A stretch of DNA of 16,889 nucleotides from contig DCFV01000227.1 of NCBI GenBank assembly GCA_002314435.1, positions 3,516 through 20,404 of the forward strand. The letters run 5' to 3'. The DNA is from Acidobacteriaceae bacterium UBA1795. Lineage in GTDB: Bacteria; Acidobacteriota; Terriglobia; Terriglobales; Acidobacteriaceae. A program made the position numbers and the translations under genes. Positions 1-6,739 of the stretch are shown here, in pieces. The notes below the pieces were generated by a model. The model worked only from the letters and a program-made list of their open reading frames with translations. It did no database searches and was not told the origin of the DNA. Position 1 is the first letter of the stretch. The number at the start of each line of letters is the position of its first letter.

Positions 1-582
1 GTCCTTGTGCGGGAAGTCCAGGATGACCTGGTCGTTGGTGTAGGAGTGAATGGTCGTCATGATACCGCTGACAATGCCGCATGTTTCCAAGATGACCTTC
101 ACCACGGGGGCCAGGCAGTTGGTGGTGCAGCTCGCATTGGAGATCACGTTGTGCTTGGCCGGGTCGTACTTGTCCTGATTGACGCCGAGCACGAGGGTGA
201 TGTCTTCGTTGGTGGCTGGAGCCGAGATGATGACCTTCTTGACGGTCGGTCCGAGGTGGGCCTTGGCCACGTTGGCATCGGTAAAGCGGCCAGTGGACTC
301 GACCACAATCTGCGCGCCGACCTCAGCCCAGGGCAGCTTGGCGGGATCCTTTTCGGCGTAGACCTTGATCTTCTTGCCGTCCACGGAGATGAAGTCTTCG
401 CCGGCCTTGATGTCGTTGGGCAGGTTTCCGAGGATGGAGTCGTACTTGAGCAGATGAGCCAGCGTCGCCGGGCTGGTCAAGTCGTTCACAGCGACAAAAT
501 CGATCTCGGGATTGCCGAGGGCGGCGCGCAAAACGTTGCGGCCAATTCGGCCGAAGCCGTTGATGCCAACCTTAACTGCCAT
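1..582 (-). CDS. gap: Glyceraldehyde-3-phosphate dehydrogenase, N-terminal part (runs off the left edge)
   Basis: The glycolytic enzyme converts glyceraldehyde-3-phosphate, phosphate and NAD+ to 1,3-bisphosphoglycerate in the cytoplasm. Only the first 194 codons are present; the family is about 330-340 residues, so the C-terminal part of the catalytic domain lies outside the window. The N-terminus reads MAVKVGINGFGRIGRN, the classic GxGRIGR Rossmann nucleotide loop. The catalytic signature SNASCTTNC is visible with the nucleophile at Cys152. The ATG at 582 is supported by AAGGAGA about 8 bases upstream on the minus strand (revcomp of 590-597). It is transcribed away from the kinase gene at 954, so its promoter must lie in 583-953. 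Identity is certain; the symbol gap/gapA follows the family. Confidence 0.97.
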   Translation of the reverse strand, partial: MAVKVGINGFGRIGRNVLRAALGNPEIDFVAVNDLTSPATLAHLLKYDSILGNLPNDIKAGEDFISVDGKKIKVYAEKDPAKLPWAEVGAQIVVESTGRFTDANVAKAHLGPTVKKVIISAPATNEDITLVLGVNQDKYDPAKHNVISNASCTTNCLAPVVKVILETCGIVSGIMTTIHSYTNDQVILDFPHKD

Positions 583-953
583 TGTGTGTTCTCCTTCGTA
601 TTTTGGGTGAGGCTGAAGTTGGATTTCGCTCGGTTCGGCGGCACTTATGCGCGCAACAGCAGGCATTTCCACCAAACCCTTGATCGTACCACTTTGGGTA
701 TCCGCGCTGAAATGAAAACTGACTGCGAATCAGGCGGAATTTCCGCCATCCATATTGTGCCGTGCGCCACCAACGACCGGATGTGACGGAATGCACACCA
801 GAGAGAAGGGTGAAAAAATGTGCGCGTCAGCGCCGAGGCCGGAACAGGCCATGCCGAAGCAGGTTCTCCGCAGCGCGGGGTGCAAATCCAGCATTTGCAG
901 CGGCTGGAGGTTGTGTGGTATCCCGGTAGAAGAAATGCAGGTGTTCAGGTCGC
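583..953. other. 371-base divergent intergenic region between gap and the P-loop kinase gene
   Basis: No convincing full-length gene is seen here. The region must hold the minus-strand promoter of gap and any plus-strand promoter for the kinase, but I could not pick a confident -35/-10 pair for either. Two symmetric sequences stand out: GGCGGAA-T-TTCCGCC at 733-747 and TGCAAAT-ccagc-ATTTGCA at 881-899. A short reading frame with a good Shine-Dalgarno (818-982, 54 codons) is described under findings. Reading frames on either strand across 572-796 have no recognisable protein character. Confidence 0.6.
881..899. repeat. Perfect 7-bp inverted repeat upstream of the kinase gene
   Basis: TGCAAAT (881-887) and ATTTGCA (893-899) are exact reverse complements around a 5-base spacer. 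It lies 55 bases before the kinase start codon. It could be a protein-binding palindrome or a small mRNA hairpin; no function is shown. Confidence 0.35.
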
Positions 954-1721
954 ATGAGACGACGTTCCAGACGCGCCCCTAATCTTTCGGAATCCACCGG
1001 CAAGATCGGCCAGGAAGTTCCTTCCAATCAACCGCGCCCCTTGGTGCCCTCGTACCTGGATACGCCCACAGCCCCTGCGCCGCGCGCGCAGGAACAGGTG
1101 CCTCGTGCCCAGGAACCGTCACGGCACAAGGTGGCTCCCGCTGAGGCAGCGCGGGAAAGCTGGGCTGACCCATCGGCCGCCGGCCGACTCGAGATGGAAA
1201 CGCAGCCTGAGTCGCCGTCGGTGCCTCCAGCCGAGGTTGAGCCCGTTGGGCGCTCGCCACAGGAGCCAAAAGGCTACGTGGTGCTCGCCATCGGCCTGCC
1301 CGGCTCGGGCAAGACGACGTGGTTCCGCCGCCGCGGCGTGACTCCGCTCTCGAGCGATCTGCTGCGCAACATCCTCTTTGACGATGTGGAGGAGCAGCGC
1401 TACCAGGGGCTCGTGTTCTCCACGTTGCGCTCGCTGCTGCGCGCGCGCCTGATCGCCAAGATGCCGTGGAACTACGTGGACGCCACCAATCTGTCGGTTC
1501 ATGAGCGCCGCCAGTGGATCAAGATGGCCAAGAGCTTCGGCTATGAGGTGCAGGCGGTCTTTTTCGACGTGCCGCTCGAAGTATGCCTGGACCGCAACCG
1601 CCAGCGCGACCGCTCCGTGAGCGAAGAAGTGATGCGCCGCATGGCGGAAAAGCTGAAGCCGCCGGTGTTTGAAGAGGGCTTCGCTAAGATCACCGTCGTT
1701 CGCGTGAAGAGCGCTAGCTAG
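954..1721 (+). CDS. P-loop kinase of the polynucleotide-kinase-like (AAA_33) type with a long disordered N-terminus
   Basis: 255 residues. The C-terminal half (about 107-250) is a small ATP-dependent phosphotransferase: Walker A GLPGSGKT at 114-121, SSDLLR at 133-138, VDATNLS at 175-181, and an Arg-rich lid RNRQRDR at 214-220. This order matches the 5'-OH polynucleotide kinase domain of bacterial Pnkp and related zeta-toxin/gluconokinase-like folds. The true substrate (RNA or DNA end, nucleoside, small metabolite) cannot be read. Residues 1-106 are rich in Pro, Ala, Glu and Arg, with a short repeat (PRAQEQ / PRAQEP), and look disordered. The ATG at 954 has only a weak ribosome site. The in-frame ATG at 1194 (residue 81) would remove most of the tail and is a real alternative. 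No phosphatase or ligase partner, as in Pnkp operons, is adjacent; a DinB-fold gene follows after 37 bases. Confidence 0.75.
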   Translation: MRRRSRRAPNLSESTGKIGQEVPSNQPRPLVPSYLDTPTAPAPRAQEQVPRAQEPSRHKVAPAEAARESWADPSAAGRLEMETQPESPSVPPAEVEPVGRSPQEPKGYVVLAIGLPGSGKTTWFRRRGVTPLSSDLLRNILFDDVEEQRYQGLVFSTLRSLLRARLIAKMPWNYVDATNLSVHERRQWIKMAKSFGYEVQAVFFDVPLEVCLDRNRQRDRSVSEEVMRRMAEKLKPPVFEEGFAKITVVRVKSAS

Positions 1722-1745
1722 GTCAAGCACAATTCAGTTGCGCGC

Positions 1746-1751
1746 AAGGAG
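1746..1751 (+). promoter_or_regulatory. Shine-Dalgarno of the DinB gene
   Basis: AAGGAG sits 7 bases before ATG 1759. It makes 1759 a better start than the in-frame ATG-like codon at 1738, which would lie upstream of the ribosome site. Confidence 0.75.
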
Positions 1752-1758
1752 ACTCCCC

Positions 1759-2292
1759 ATGAGCACTTCACCTGCTCCCACTCCTTACATTGAGCCGTGG
1801 CTCCGCGGCACGTATTCTGACGTGCCCGCGGTGGGCCGCGCCGTGCTGCATGCGCTCGATCTCGCCCAGGACGACATCACCAGATGGACAGCCGGGCTGA
1901 CGGATGCCGAAGTGCACCGAGCGCCGCTCGGGCTAACGCCGCTGTCCTTTCACTTGAAGCACATTGCCCGCTCGATCGACCGCATCCTTACCTACGCCGA
2001 GGGCGGGCAACTGACCAACGAACAACTTACTGTGCTCAAGGCCGAGCAGGGGGGCGACGAGTCACTGGCCGAGCTGCTGGGCGAGGTGGAAGCCTCGTTT
2101 GCCAACGCCGCCGAGCGGGTGCGCACCTTGGCCGGGGCCGACTTCAACGTCCCGCGTGGGGTGGGCCGCAAGCAGCTTCCGACTTCGATCGGCGGCGCGC
2201 TCATCCACGTGGCCGACCACACCCAGCGCCACGTAGGCCAGGCGGTCACCACAGCCAAAGTCCTGCGCGCGCTCCGGCCGGAGAGCTCCTGA
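1759..2292 (+). CDS. DinB family (four-helix, putative metal-dependent) protein
   Basis: 177 residues, about the usual length for the DinB/YfiT fold. It is predicted to be a cytoplasmic four-helix bundle that binds a divalent metal through three histidines. The visible ligands are a His in SFHLKHIARSIDR near residues 66-70 and the C-terminal HVADHTQRHVGQ motif, with His-x3-His spacing followed by GQ, a hallmark of the family. Family members include thiol-dependent S-transferases (for example bacillithiol, mycothiol or glutathione related) and damage-inducible proteins; nothing here fixes the substrate. The start at 1759 is chosen on AAGGAG 7 bases upstream. It follows the P-loop kinase gene after 37 bases and may share its transcript. 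No terminator is seen after it. Confidence 0.85.
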   Translation: MSTSPAPTPYIEPWLRGTYSDVPAVGRAVLHALDLAQDDITRWTAGLTDAEVHRAPLGLTPLSFHLKHIARSIDRILTYAEGGQLTNEQLTVLKAEQGGDESLAELLGEVEASFANAAERVRTLAGADFNVPRGVGRKQLPTSIGGALIHVADHTQRHVGQAVTTAKVLRALRPESS

Positions 2293-2474
2293 CGCAAGCT
2301 GCTGATTCTGTGTAACTTATTTCACGTTATTCTGCTCAGATTCAGACCGTTACCGCCGGTGCAATCCCCGGCGAGTGTCGTGATGCCTGTCACTGCTTCG
2401 CTTTCAGACCGAAGCGCACCATACATCGGGCTTTTAGGGAGGAGTATCTCCCGGAAAGCCGCGAGGCGCTTTGC
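2293..2474 (+). promoter_or_regulatory. Hairpin-rich leader of the six-gene 2-oxoacid oxidoreductase operon
   Basis: This 182-base region precedes the CoA-transferase gene. On the plus strand it can form at least three local hairpins: CGCCGG (2354-2359) with CCGGCG (2368-2373); GCTTCG (2395-2400) with CGAAGC (2410-2415); and a two-part stem with GGCTTT (2429-2434) pairing AAAGCC (2455-2460) around GGGAG (2437-2441) pairing CTCCC (2448-2452). AGTG/CACT (2374-2377, 2391-2394) could close a fourth. TTCAGACCG occurs twice (2341-2349 and 2403-2411), the second copy in the loop and arm of the second hairpin. I recognise no described riboswitch class. No confident promoter hexamers were found. The paired structure is seen; a regulatory role is inferred. 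Confidence 0.4.
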
Positions 2475-3881
2475 ATGGTTGCAAACGGGTTTGGGAAGCC
2501 GATAGGCGAAGACGGACCTGATATGGTCGCACAGCGCAGTCAGTGGCATCCGACCGAGTTGCCGCTTGATGACTATCACAACAAGTGCACATCAGCCGCA
2601 CAGGCTCTGGAGTCAGTGCGCTCCGGAATGCGCGTGTGGATCCAGTCTGGCTGCGGCACGCCCGCAGCGCTGGTGGACGCGCTGGTGGCACGTGCGCCGT
2701 CAGTGCGCGACGTGGAAGTAGTGCACATGATGACGCTGGGCAGTGCTGACTATACGAAGCCGGAATTCGAGGGGCGGTTCCGCCATCGCGGGTTGTTTCT
2801 GGGTGCGAATGTGCGGGCTGCGGTGGCTGCGGGACGCGCGGATTACACGCCGATCTTCCTCAGCGAAATTGAAGCGCTGTTCGAGAGCCGCGCATTGCCA
2901 CTGGACGTGGTGCTGATGCAGGTGTCGCCGCCCGACGCTCACGGGTTTGTCAGCCTGGGCACAACGGTGGACTGTACGCTGACAGCCGCGCGCTGCGCGC
3001 CGATTGTGATTGCCGAAGTGAACGACCAGATGCCGCGCACGCATGGCGACACGTTCATCCACGTGAGTCACATTTCGGCCATCGTCGAAACGTCGCATCC
3101 GTTGCTGGAACTGCGCAGTGAGCAATTCACTGAGACACACCTGCGCGTGGCGCGCAATGTTGCCTCGCTCGTTCCCGATGGAGCTACGCTGCAGACCGGT
3201 ATCGGCGGCATTCCCGAGGCCGTGCTGAGCTGCCTGGACGACAAGCGCGATCTAGGCATTCACACCGAGATGTTCTCCGACGGCGTGATTGAGCTGATCG
3301 AGAAGGGCATCATCAATGGTGAGCGTAAGACGCTGCATCGCGGCAAGCTGGTGGCGGCGTTCGTGCTGGGCACCAAGAGGCTGTTCGACTTCATCAACCA
3401 CAATGCGAGTTGCGAGTTTCGCCCGATTGCGTACACCAACGATCCCTATGTGGTCGCGCAGAACGATCGCATGGTGGCGATCAACTCCGCGCTGCAGGTG
3501 GACCTGACCGGGCAGGTGTGCGCAGACTCGCTGGGCACCAAGCCCTACAGCGGATTCGGCGGACAGCTCGACTTCATTCGCGGTGCGGCGCGTTCGCGCG
3601 GCGGCGTGCCGATCATTGCATTGCCTTCGACGGCGCAGCATGGCGCGGTATCGCGCATTGTGCCGGTGCTGGAGCCTGGAGCAGGCGTCGTCACTTCGCG
3701 TGCAGATGTGCACTATGTTGTCACCGAGCACGGCATCGCATATCTGCATGGCAAAACGCTGCGCGAGCGTGCCGAGGCGCTGATCGCGATTGCCGATCCG
3801 CTCTTCCAGGCCGAGCTCGATGAGTTTGCACGGCGCGCGCACTACCTGGAGCGCAAGGCGGTTGTATCGGATTTTGCTTGA
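2475..3881 (+). CDS. Acetyl-CoA hydrolase/transferase family CoA-transferase (4-hydroxybutyrate or acyl-CoA:acetate type)
   Basis: 468 residues. The family moves CoA between a carboxylic acid and an acyl-CoA through a glutamyl-CoA intermediate. Visible marks are SGCGTPAALVDAL (58-70), DVVLMQVSPPDAHGFVSLG (144-162), QTGIGGIPEAV (240-250), and the probable catalytic Glu265 in GIHTEMFSDGV. The C-terminal half carries SGFGGQLDFIRGA and TEHGIAYLHG. The start at 2475 has GAGG 8 bases upstream; the ATG at 2523 (residue 17) is possible, and the frame is open upstream to 2316 but without ATG/GTG/TTG. It leads the run of genes ending at 9039, with the ferredoxin gene 28 bases downstream. In that context it could exchange CoA from isobutyryl-, isovaleryl- or 2-methylbutyryl-CoA with acetate. 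A succinyl-CoA:acetate role is the main alternative. Family is sure; substrate is inferred. Confidence 0.88.
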   Translation: MVANGFGKPIGEDGPDMVAQRSQWHPTELPLDDYHNKCTSAAQALESVRSGMRVWIQSGCGTPAALVDALVARAPSVRDVEVVHMMTLGSADYTKPEFEGRFRHRGLFLGANVRAAVAAGRADYTPIFLSEIEALFESRALPLDVVLMQVSPPDAHGFVSLGTTVDCTLTAARCAPIVIAEVNDQMPRTHGDTFIHVSHISAIVETSHPLLELRSEQFTETHLRVARNVASLVPDGATLQTGIGGIPEAVLSCLDDKRDLGIHTEMFSDGVIELIEKGIINGERKTLHRGKLVAAFVLGTKRLFDFINHNASCEFRPIAYTNDPYVVAQNDRMVAINSALQVDLTGQVCADSLGTKPYSGFGGQLDFIRGAARSRGGVPIIALPSTAQHGAVSRIVPVLEPGAGVVTSRADVHYVVTEHGIAYLHGKTLRERAEALIAIADPLFQAELDEFARRAHYLERKAVVSDFA

Positions 3882-3909
3882 GGACGGACGCAGAGAGGAG
3901 CAGTAACGC

Positions 3910-4197
3910 ATGAACGCTGAAAGGCAGGATCGGGGTCTGCTGCGGGTGAACGAAGAAGAGTGCAAGGGATGCGGGCTCTGCGTTGAGGCTTGCCCACCCA
4001 AGGCGATTGCCATGGGCGAGCGGATGAACCACTACGGCTATCGCACTGCGATGTACAAGGGCTCTGGCTGCACGGCTTGTGGCATCTGCTTTCTGGTGTG
4101 TCCTGAGCCGGGCGCGATCACTGTGCTGCGCACCGTAAAGCGCATGGTCGCGGCGTTGCAAACGGAGACGGGGGTGGCTGCATGCGCAAGCAACTGA
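3910..4197 (+). CDS. Di-[4Fe-4S] ferredoxin, delta subunit of a 2-oxoacid:ferredoxin oxidoreductase
   Basis: 95 residues with two cluster motifs: CKGCGLCVEACP (Cys18, 21, 24, 28) and CTACGICFLVCP (Cys54, 57, 60, 64). Each binds a [4Fe-4S] cluster. In four-subunit 2-oxoacid oxidoreductases this delta subunit carries electrons from the TPP-bound intermediate to external ferredoxin. RBS AGAGGAG (3894-3900) sits 9 bases before the ATG. Its stop codon lies inside the start of the next gene: the alpha-subunit ATG at 4182 precedes the ferredoxin stop at 4195-4197. That overlap suggests translational coupling and a stoichiometric complex. The gene order delta, alpha, beta, gamma is a common one for this enzyme class. 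Confidence 0.93.
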   Translation: MNAERQDRGLLRVNEEECKGCGLCVEACPPKAIAMGERMNHYGYRTAMYKGSGCTACGICFLVCPEPGAITVLRTVKRMVAALQTETGVAACASN

Positions 4198-5276
4198 TGA
4201 AGGGCAACGAAGCGATCGTGCGCAGCGCAATTCTCGCCGGATGCCGCGCCTTCTATGGCTATCCGATTACGCCGGCGAGCGAGATCACCGAAGCTGCGGC
4301 GCTCTATCTGCCGCAGGTCGGCGGCGTGTTTCTGCAGGCGGAGAGCGAGGTCGCGGCGATCAACATGCTTTACGGCGCCTCGTCGGCAGGCGTGCGCTGC
4401 ATGACGGCTTCAAGCGGCCCGGGCATCAGCCTGATGCAGGAAGGCATCAGCTACATGGCTGGCGCGGAGCTACCCTGCGTGATCGCCGACATAACGCGCG
4501 GCGGGCCGGGGCTGGGCAACATCGCCTCAGAGCAGGGCGACTATCACCAAGTGGTGAAGGGCGGCGGCAATGGCAACTATCGCACACTGGTCTTAGCGCC
4601 GAACTCCGCCCAGGAGATGGCAGACCTGACAGCGTGGGCCTTTGACCTGGCCGACCGTTATCGCAACCCGGTGGTGGTGCTGGCCGATGGCTTTGTAGGT
4701 CAGATGATGGAGCCGGTCGCGTTTCCCAGGTCGGCTGTGGCGCCGCGACTGCCGGGGTGGGCAGTGGCGGGCACACAGGAGTCGCGCGGCAATCTGATCA
4801 CCTCATTGCATATGGAAGCCAACGCGCTGGAGGCGCACGTGCGCAAGCTCGAGACCAAGTATCGCGAAGCCGAGCGAAACGAGACGCGCAGCGAAGCGTG
4901 GTGCACGGAAGATGCGGAGATCGTGCTTGTGGGCTACGGCATCGTCGGGCGCATTTTGAAGGCAGTGACAGCTGAAGCGCGCGCGGAAGGCTTGCGCGTG
5001 GGCGTGCTGCGGCCCATCACTCTGTACCCGTTCCCGACGGCGCAGTTTGAGCGATTGGCGCGCCGCGCGCGGGTGTTTGTGGTGGTCGAGATGAGCAACG
5101 GGCAGCTGCTGGAAGACGTAAAGCTGGCGCTGAACGGCGCGCGCCCCGTGGAGTTCCTGAATCGCATGGGCGGCAACGTGCCGTCGCACGACGAGGTGTT
5201 CGCATTTGTACGCGAACTGGCGGCGCGCATGGGTTTGGAGACAGCAGCGGCAGAGGAGCAGATGGCGCATGTCTAG
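4182..5276 (+). CDS. vorB: 2-oxoacid:ferredoxin oxidoreductase alpha subunit (2-ketoisovalerate type, VorB-like)
   Basis: 364 residues. The subunit forms the pyrimidine-binding half of the TPP active site; the complex decarboxylates a 2-oxoacid and makes acyl-CoA and reduced ferredoxin. Visible motifs are GNEAI (8-12), FYGYPITPASEI (24-35), the QAESEVAAI helix (52-60) and SSGPGISLMQEG (78-89). A second domain from about 245 contains VLVGYGIVGR and LRPITLYPFP. ATG 4182 is preferred because the homologues I recall start KQLMKGNEA; ATG 4197 touches the ferredoxin stop and is the alternative. Its own end overlaps the beta-gamma gene by 8 bases. Substrate assignment rests mainly on neighbours: a branched-chain aminotransferase and a glutamate dehydrogenase follow. 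A 2-oxoglutarate oxidoreductase (KorA) cannot be excluded. The symbol is therefore tentative. Confidence 0.82.
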   Translation: MRKQLMKGNEAIVRSAILAGCRAFYGYPITPASEITEAAALYLPQVGGVFLQAESEVAAINMLYGASSAGVRCMTASSGPGISLMQEGISYMAGAELPCVIADITRGGPGLGNIASEQGDYHQVVKGGGNGNYRTLVLAPNSAQEMADLTAWAFDLADRYRNPVVVLADGFVGQMMEPVAFPRSAVAPRLPGWAVAGTQESRGNLITSLHMEANALEAHVRKLETKYREAERNETRSEAWCTEDAEIVLVGYGIVGRILKAVTAEARAEGLRVGVLRPITLYPFPTAQFERLARRARVFVVVEMSNGQLLEDVKLALNGARPVEFLNRMGGNVPSHDEVFAFVRELAARMGLETAAAEEQMAHV

Positions 5277-6738
5277 CGAATCGATTGCAGAATACGAAGT
5301 GGCCTACGCCAAACCGAAGGCGTTCTACGAGCGTTACGAGCGCAAGGAAGAATTGCAGCATGCAACGCACTATTGCCCCGGCTGCGGCCACGGCACGGTA
5401 CACAAGATGCTCGCGCGAGCGATCGATGATCTGGGCATAAAAGACCGCACCATCCTCGTGGGGCCGGTCGGCTGCTCGGTGTTCACCTACTACTACTTCG
5501 ACGTGGGCAATGTGCAGGCGGCGCATGGGCGCGCGTCTGCTGTGGCTACGGCGATGAAGCGCAGCCACCCCGGCAGCGTGGTTGTGAGCTACCAGGGCGA
5601 CGGAGACCTGTCTGCAATCGGTTCGGCAGAAATCCTCCATGCGGCCAATCGCGGTGAAAACATCACCGTCATCTTTGTGAACAATGCCGTCTACAGCATG
5701 ACCGGCGGACAGGCTGCACCGACAACGTTGATCGGTCAGAAGACGACGACTACGCCCGATGGCCGCAACCCGTTGAACGAGGGCTATCCGCTCCGGGTGA
5801 GCGAGCTGCTGGCAACGCTGGAGGCGCCTGTCTACATCGAACGAGTGGGGCTGGGCGACAACAAGCAAGTGGCGCATGCCGACCGCGCCATCCGCCGCGC
5901 AATGGAAAATCAGGTGCGCGGACTTGGGTTCTCACTGATCGAGGTACTTTCGCCGTGCCCGACCATTTGGAAGATGAAGCCGGTGGACGCGCAGCGCTGG
6001 GTACGTGAGGAGATGGAGAAAACCTTCCCGCTCGGCGTGTATCGCGACCGCACGAAGGACGCTACGCCGCGCCCCATGCCGAAAACTGCTCCCGCGCTTG
6101 AGGCGCTGCCGGGCATACTCGGCATCGACGGCGATGAGGACCTGGCGGAAGACGCAGTGTGTGCAACGGATGCGGCGATCGACCTGCGCGTGCGCGTTGC
6201 AGGCTTTGGGGGGCAGGGCGTGCTACTGCTGGGCGAGGTGCTGGCCGAGGCTGGTCTGGACGCGGGTCTGGAAGTATCGTGGCTGCCCTCCTATGGTCCT
6301 GAAATGCGCTCGGGCACGTCAAACTGCCATGTGCGGCTGGCGCATGAGCCCATCGATTCGCCGCTGGTGACGGCGCCAAACGTGCTGATCGCGATGAACG
6401 AGCCCTCGCTGCGCAAGTTCGATGCCAACGTGCAACCCGGCGGATGGGTGATCTACAACGGCGAGGAGTTTCCCCCGGATTGTGCGCGGCAGGATGTGCA
6501 CGTGCTGGCGCGGCCGTTTACGCAGATTGCCGATGCTCTCGGCGATGCGCGCGCGGCCAACATGGTGATGTTGGGCGCGTTGCTGGAGATGACACCGGGG
6601 TTGCCGCAGGCAAGCATTGACGCGGCGTTACGGCGCCTGGTGAAAAATCCGAAGTGGGTCGAGTTGGACGAATGCGCGCTGACGCGGGGACGCGAGTTGG
6701 CGCGCGAAGTGCTGCAGGAGGTTCTGCAGGAGGTGTGA
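5269..6738 (+). CDS. 2-oxoacid:ferredoxin oxidoreductase, fused beta (TPP-binding) and gamma subunits
   Basis: 489 residues. Residues about 1-265 are the beta subunit: HYCPGCGHG (34-42), GPVGCSVF (65-72), the TPP/Mg motif SYQGDGDLSAIG (107-118) with NN at 138-139, then TGGQAAPTTLIGQKTTTT (145-162) and SPCPT (228-232). Residues about 305-485 are a gamma subunit: RVAGFGGQGVLLLGEVL (309-325) and SYGPEMRSGTSNCHV (341-355). A linker of about 40 residues joins them. Most relatives encode gamma separately, so this is a fusion. The beta part lacks the GGNH segment that follows GDGD in classic 2-oxoglutarate enzymes, as I recall them, which favours the 2-ketoisovalerate type. The start at 5269 lies inside the alpha gene (8-base overlap) with AGAGGAG (5252-5258) upstream. 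The C-terminus ends in a tandem VLQEV repeat. Confidence 0.88.
   Translation: MSSESIAEYEVAYAKPKAFYERYERKEELQHATHYCPGCGHGTVHKMLARAIDDLGIKDRTILVGPVGCSVFTYYYFDVGNVQAAHGRASAVATAMKRSHPGSVVVSYQGDGDLSAIGSAEILHAANRGENITVIFVNNAVYSMTGGQAAPTTLIGQKTTTTPDGRNPLNEGYPLRVSELLATLEAPVYIERVGLGDNKQVAHADRAIRRAMENQVRGLGFSLIEVLSPCPTIWKMKPVDAQRWVREEMEKTFPLGVYRDRTKDATPRPMPKTAPALEALPGILGIDGDEDLAEDAVCATDAAIDLRVRVAGFGGQGVLLLGEVLAEAGLDAGLEVSWLPSYGPEMRSGTSNCHVRLAHEPIDSPLVTAPNVLIAMNEPSLRKFDANVQPGGWVIYNGEEFPPDCARQDVHVLARPFTQIADALGDARAANMVMLGALLEMTPGLPQASIDAALRRLVKNPKWVELDECALTRGRELAREVLQEVLQEV
6709..6732 (+). repeat. Tandem 12-base repeat carrying the next gene's Shine-Dalgarno
   Basis: GTGCTGCAGGAG (6709-6720) is followed directly by GTTCTGCAGGAG (6721-6732), with one mismatch. 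It encodes VLQE twice at the end of the beta-gamma fusion. The second copy, with the following GT, forms AGGAGGT, a near-ideal ribosome site 5 bases before the aminotransferase ATG at 6740. The first copy gives a second, more distant AGGAGG. Confidence 0.7.
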
Positions 6739-6739
6739 G

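Noticed and set aside
7..786. Long open frame on the plus strand opposite gap.
   Set aside because: It is the antisense shadow of the GAPDH gene; its product has no recognisable protein features, while the minus-strand frame has all GAPDH motifs.
1738..1758. Starting the DinB protein at 1738.
   Set aside because: The seven added residues would overlap the Shine-Dalgarno that serves ATG 1759.
2341..2415. Resemblance of the leader to a cobalamin riboswitch (GCCGGTGCAATCCCCGGC is like its GGTGxAAxTCC hairpin).
   Set aside because: The preceding GGGAA, the CCCGCxACTGT segment and the B12 box (AGxCxGGAGACCTGCC-like) are all missing or too divergent.
4182..6738. Calling the oxidoreductase a 2-oxoglutarate enzyme (KorAB) coupled to glutamate dehydrogenase, with the CoA-transferase as succinyl-CoA:acetate transferase.
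   Set aside because: Kept only as the alternative: the adjacent branched-chain aminotransferase and the sequence after GDGD fit a 2-ketoisovalerate-type enzyme better.
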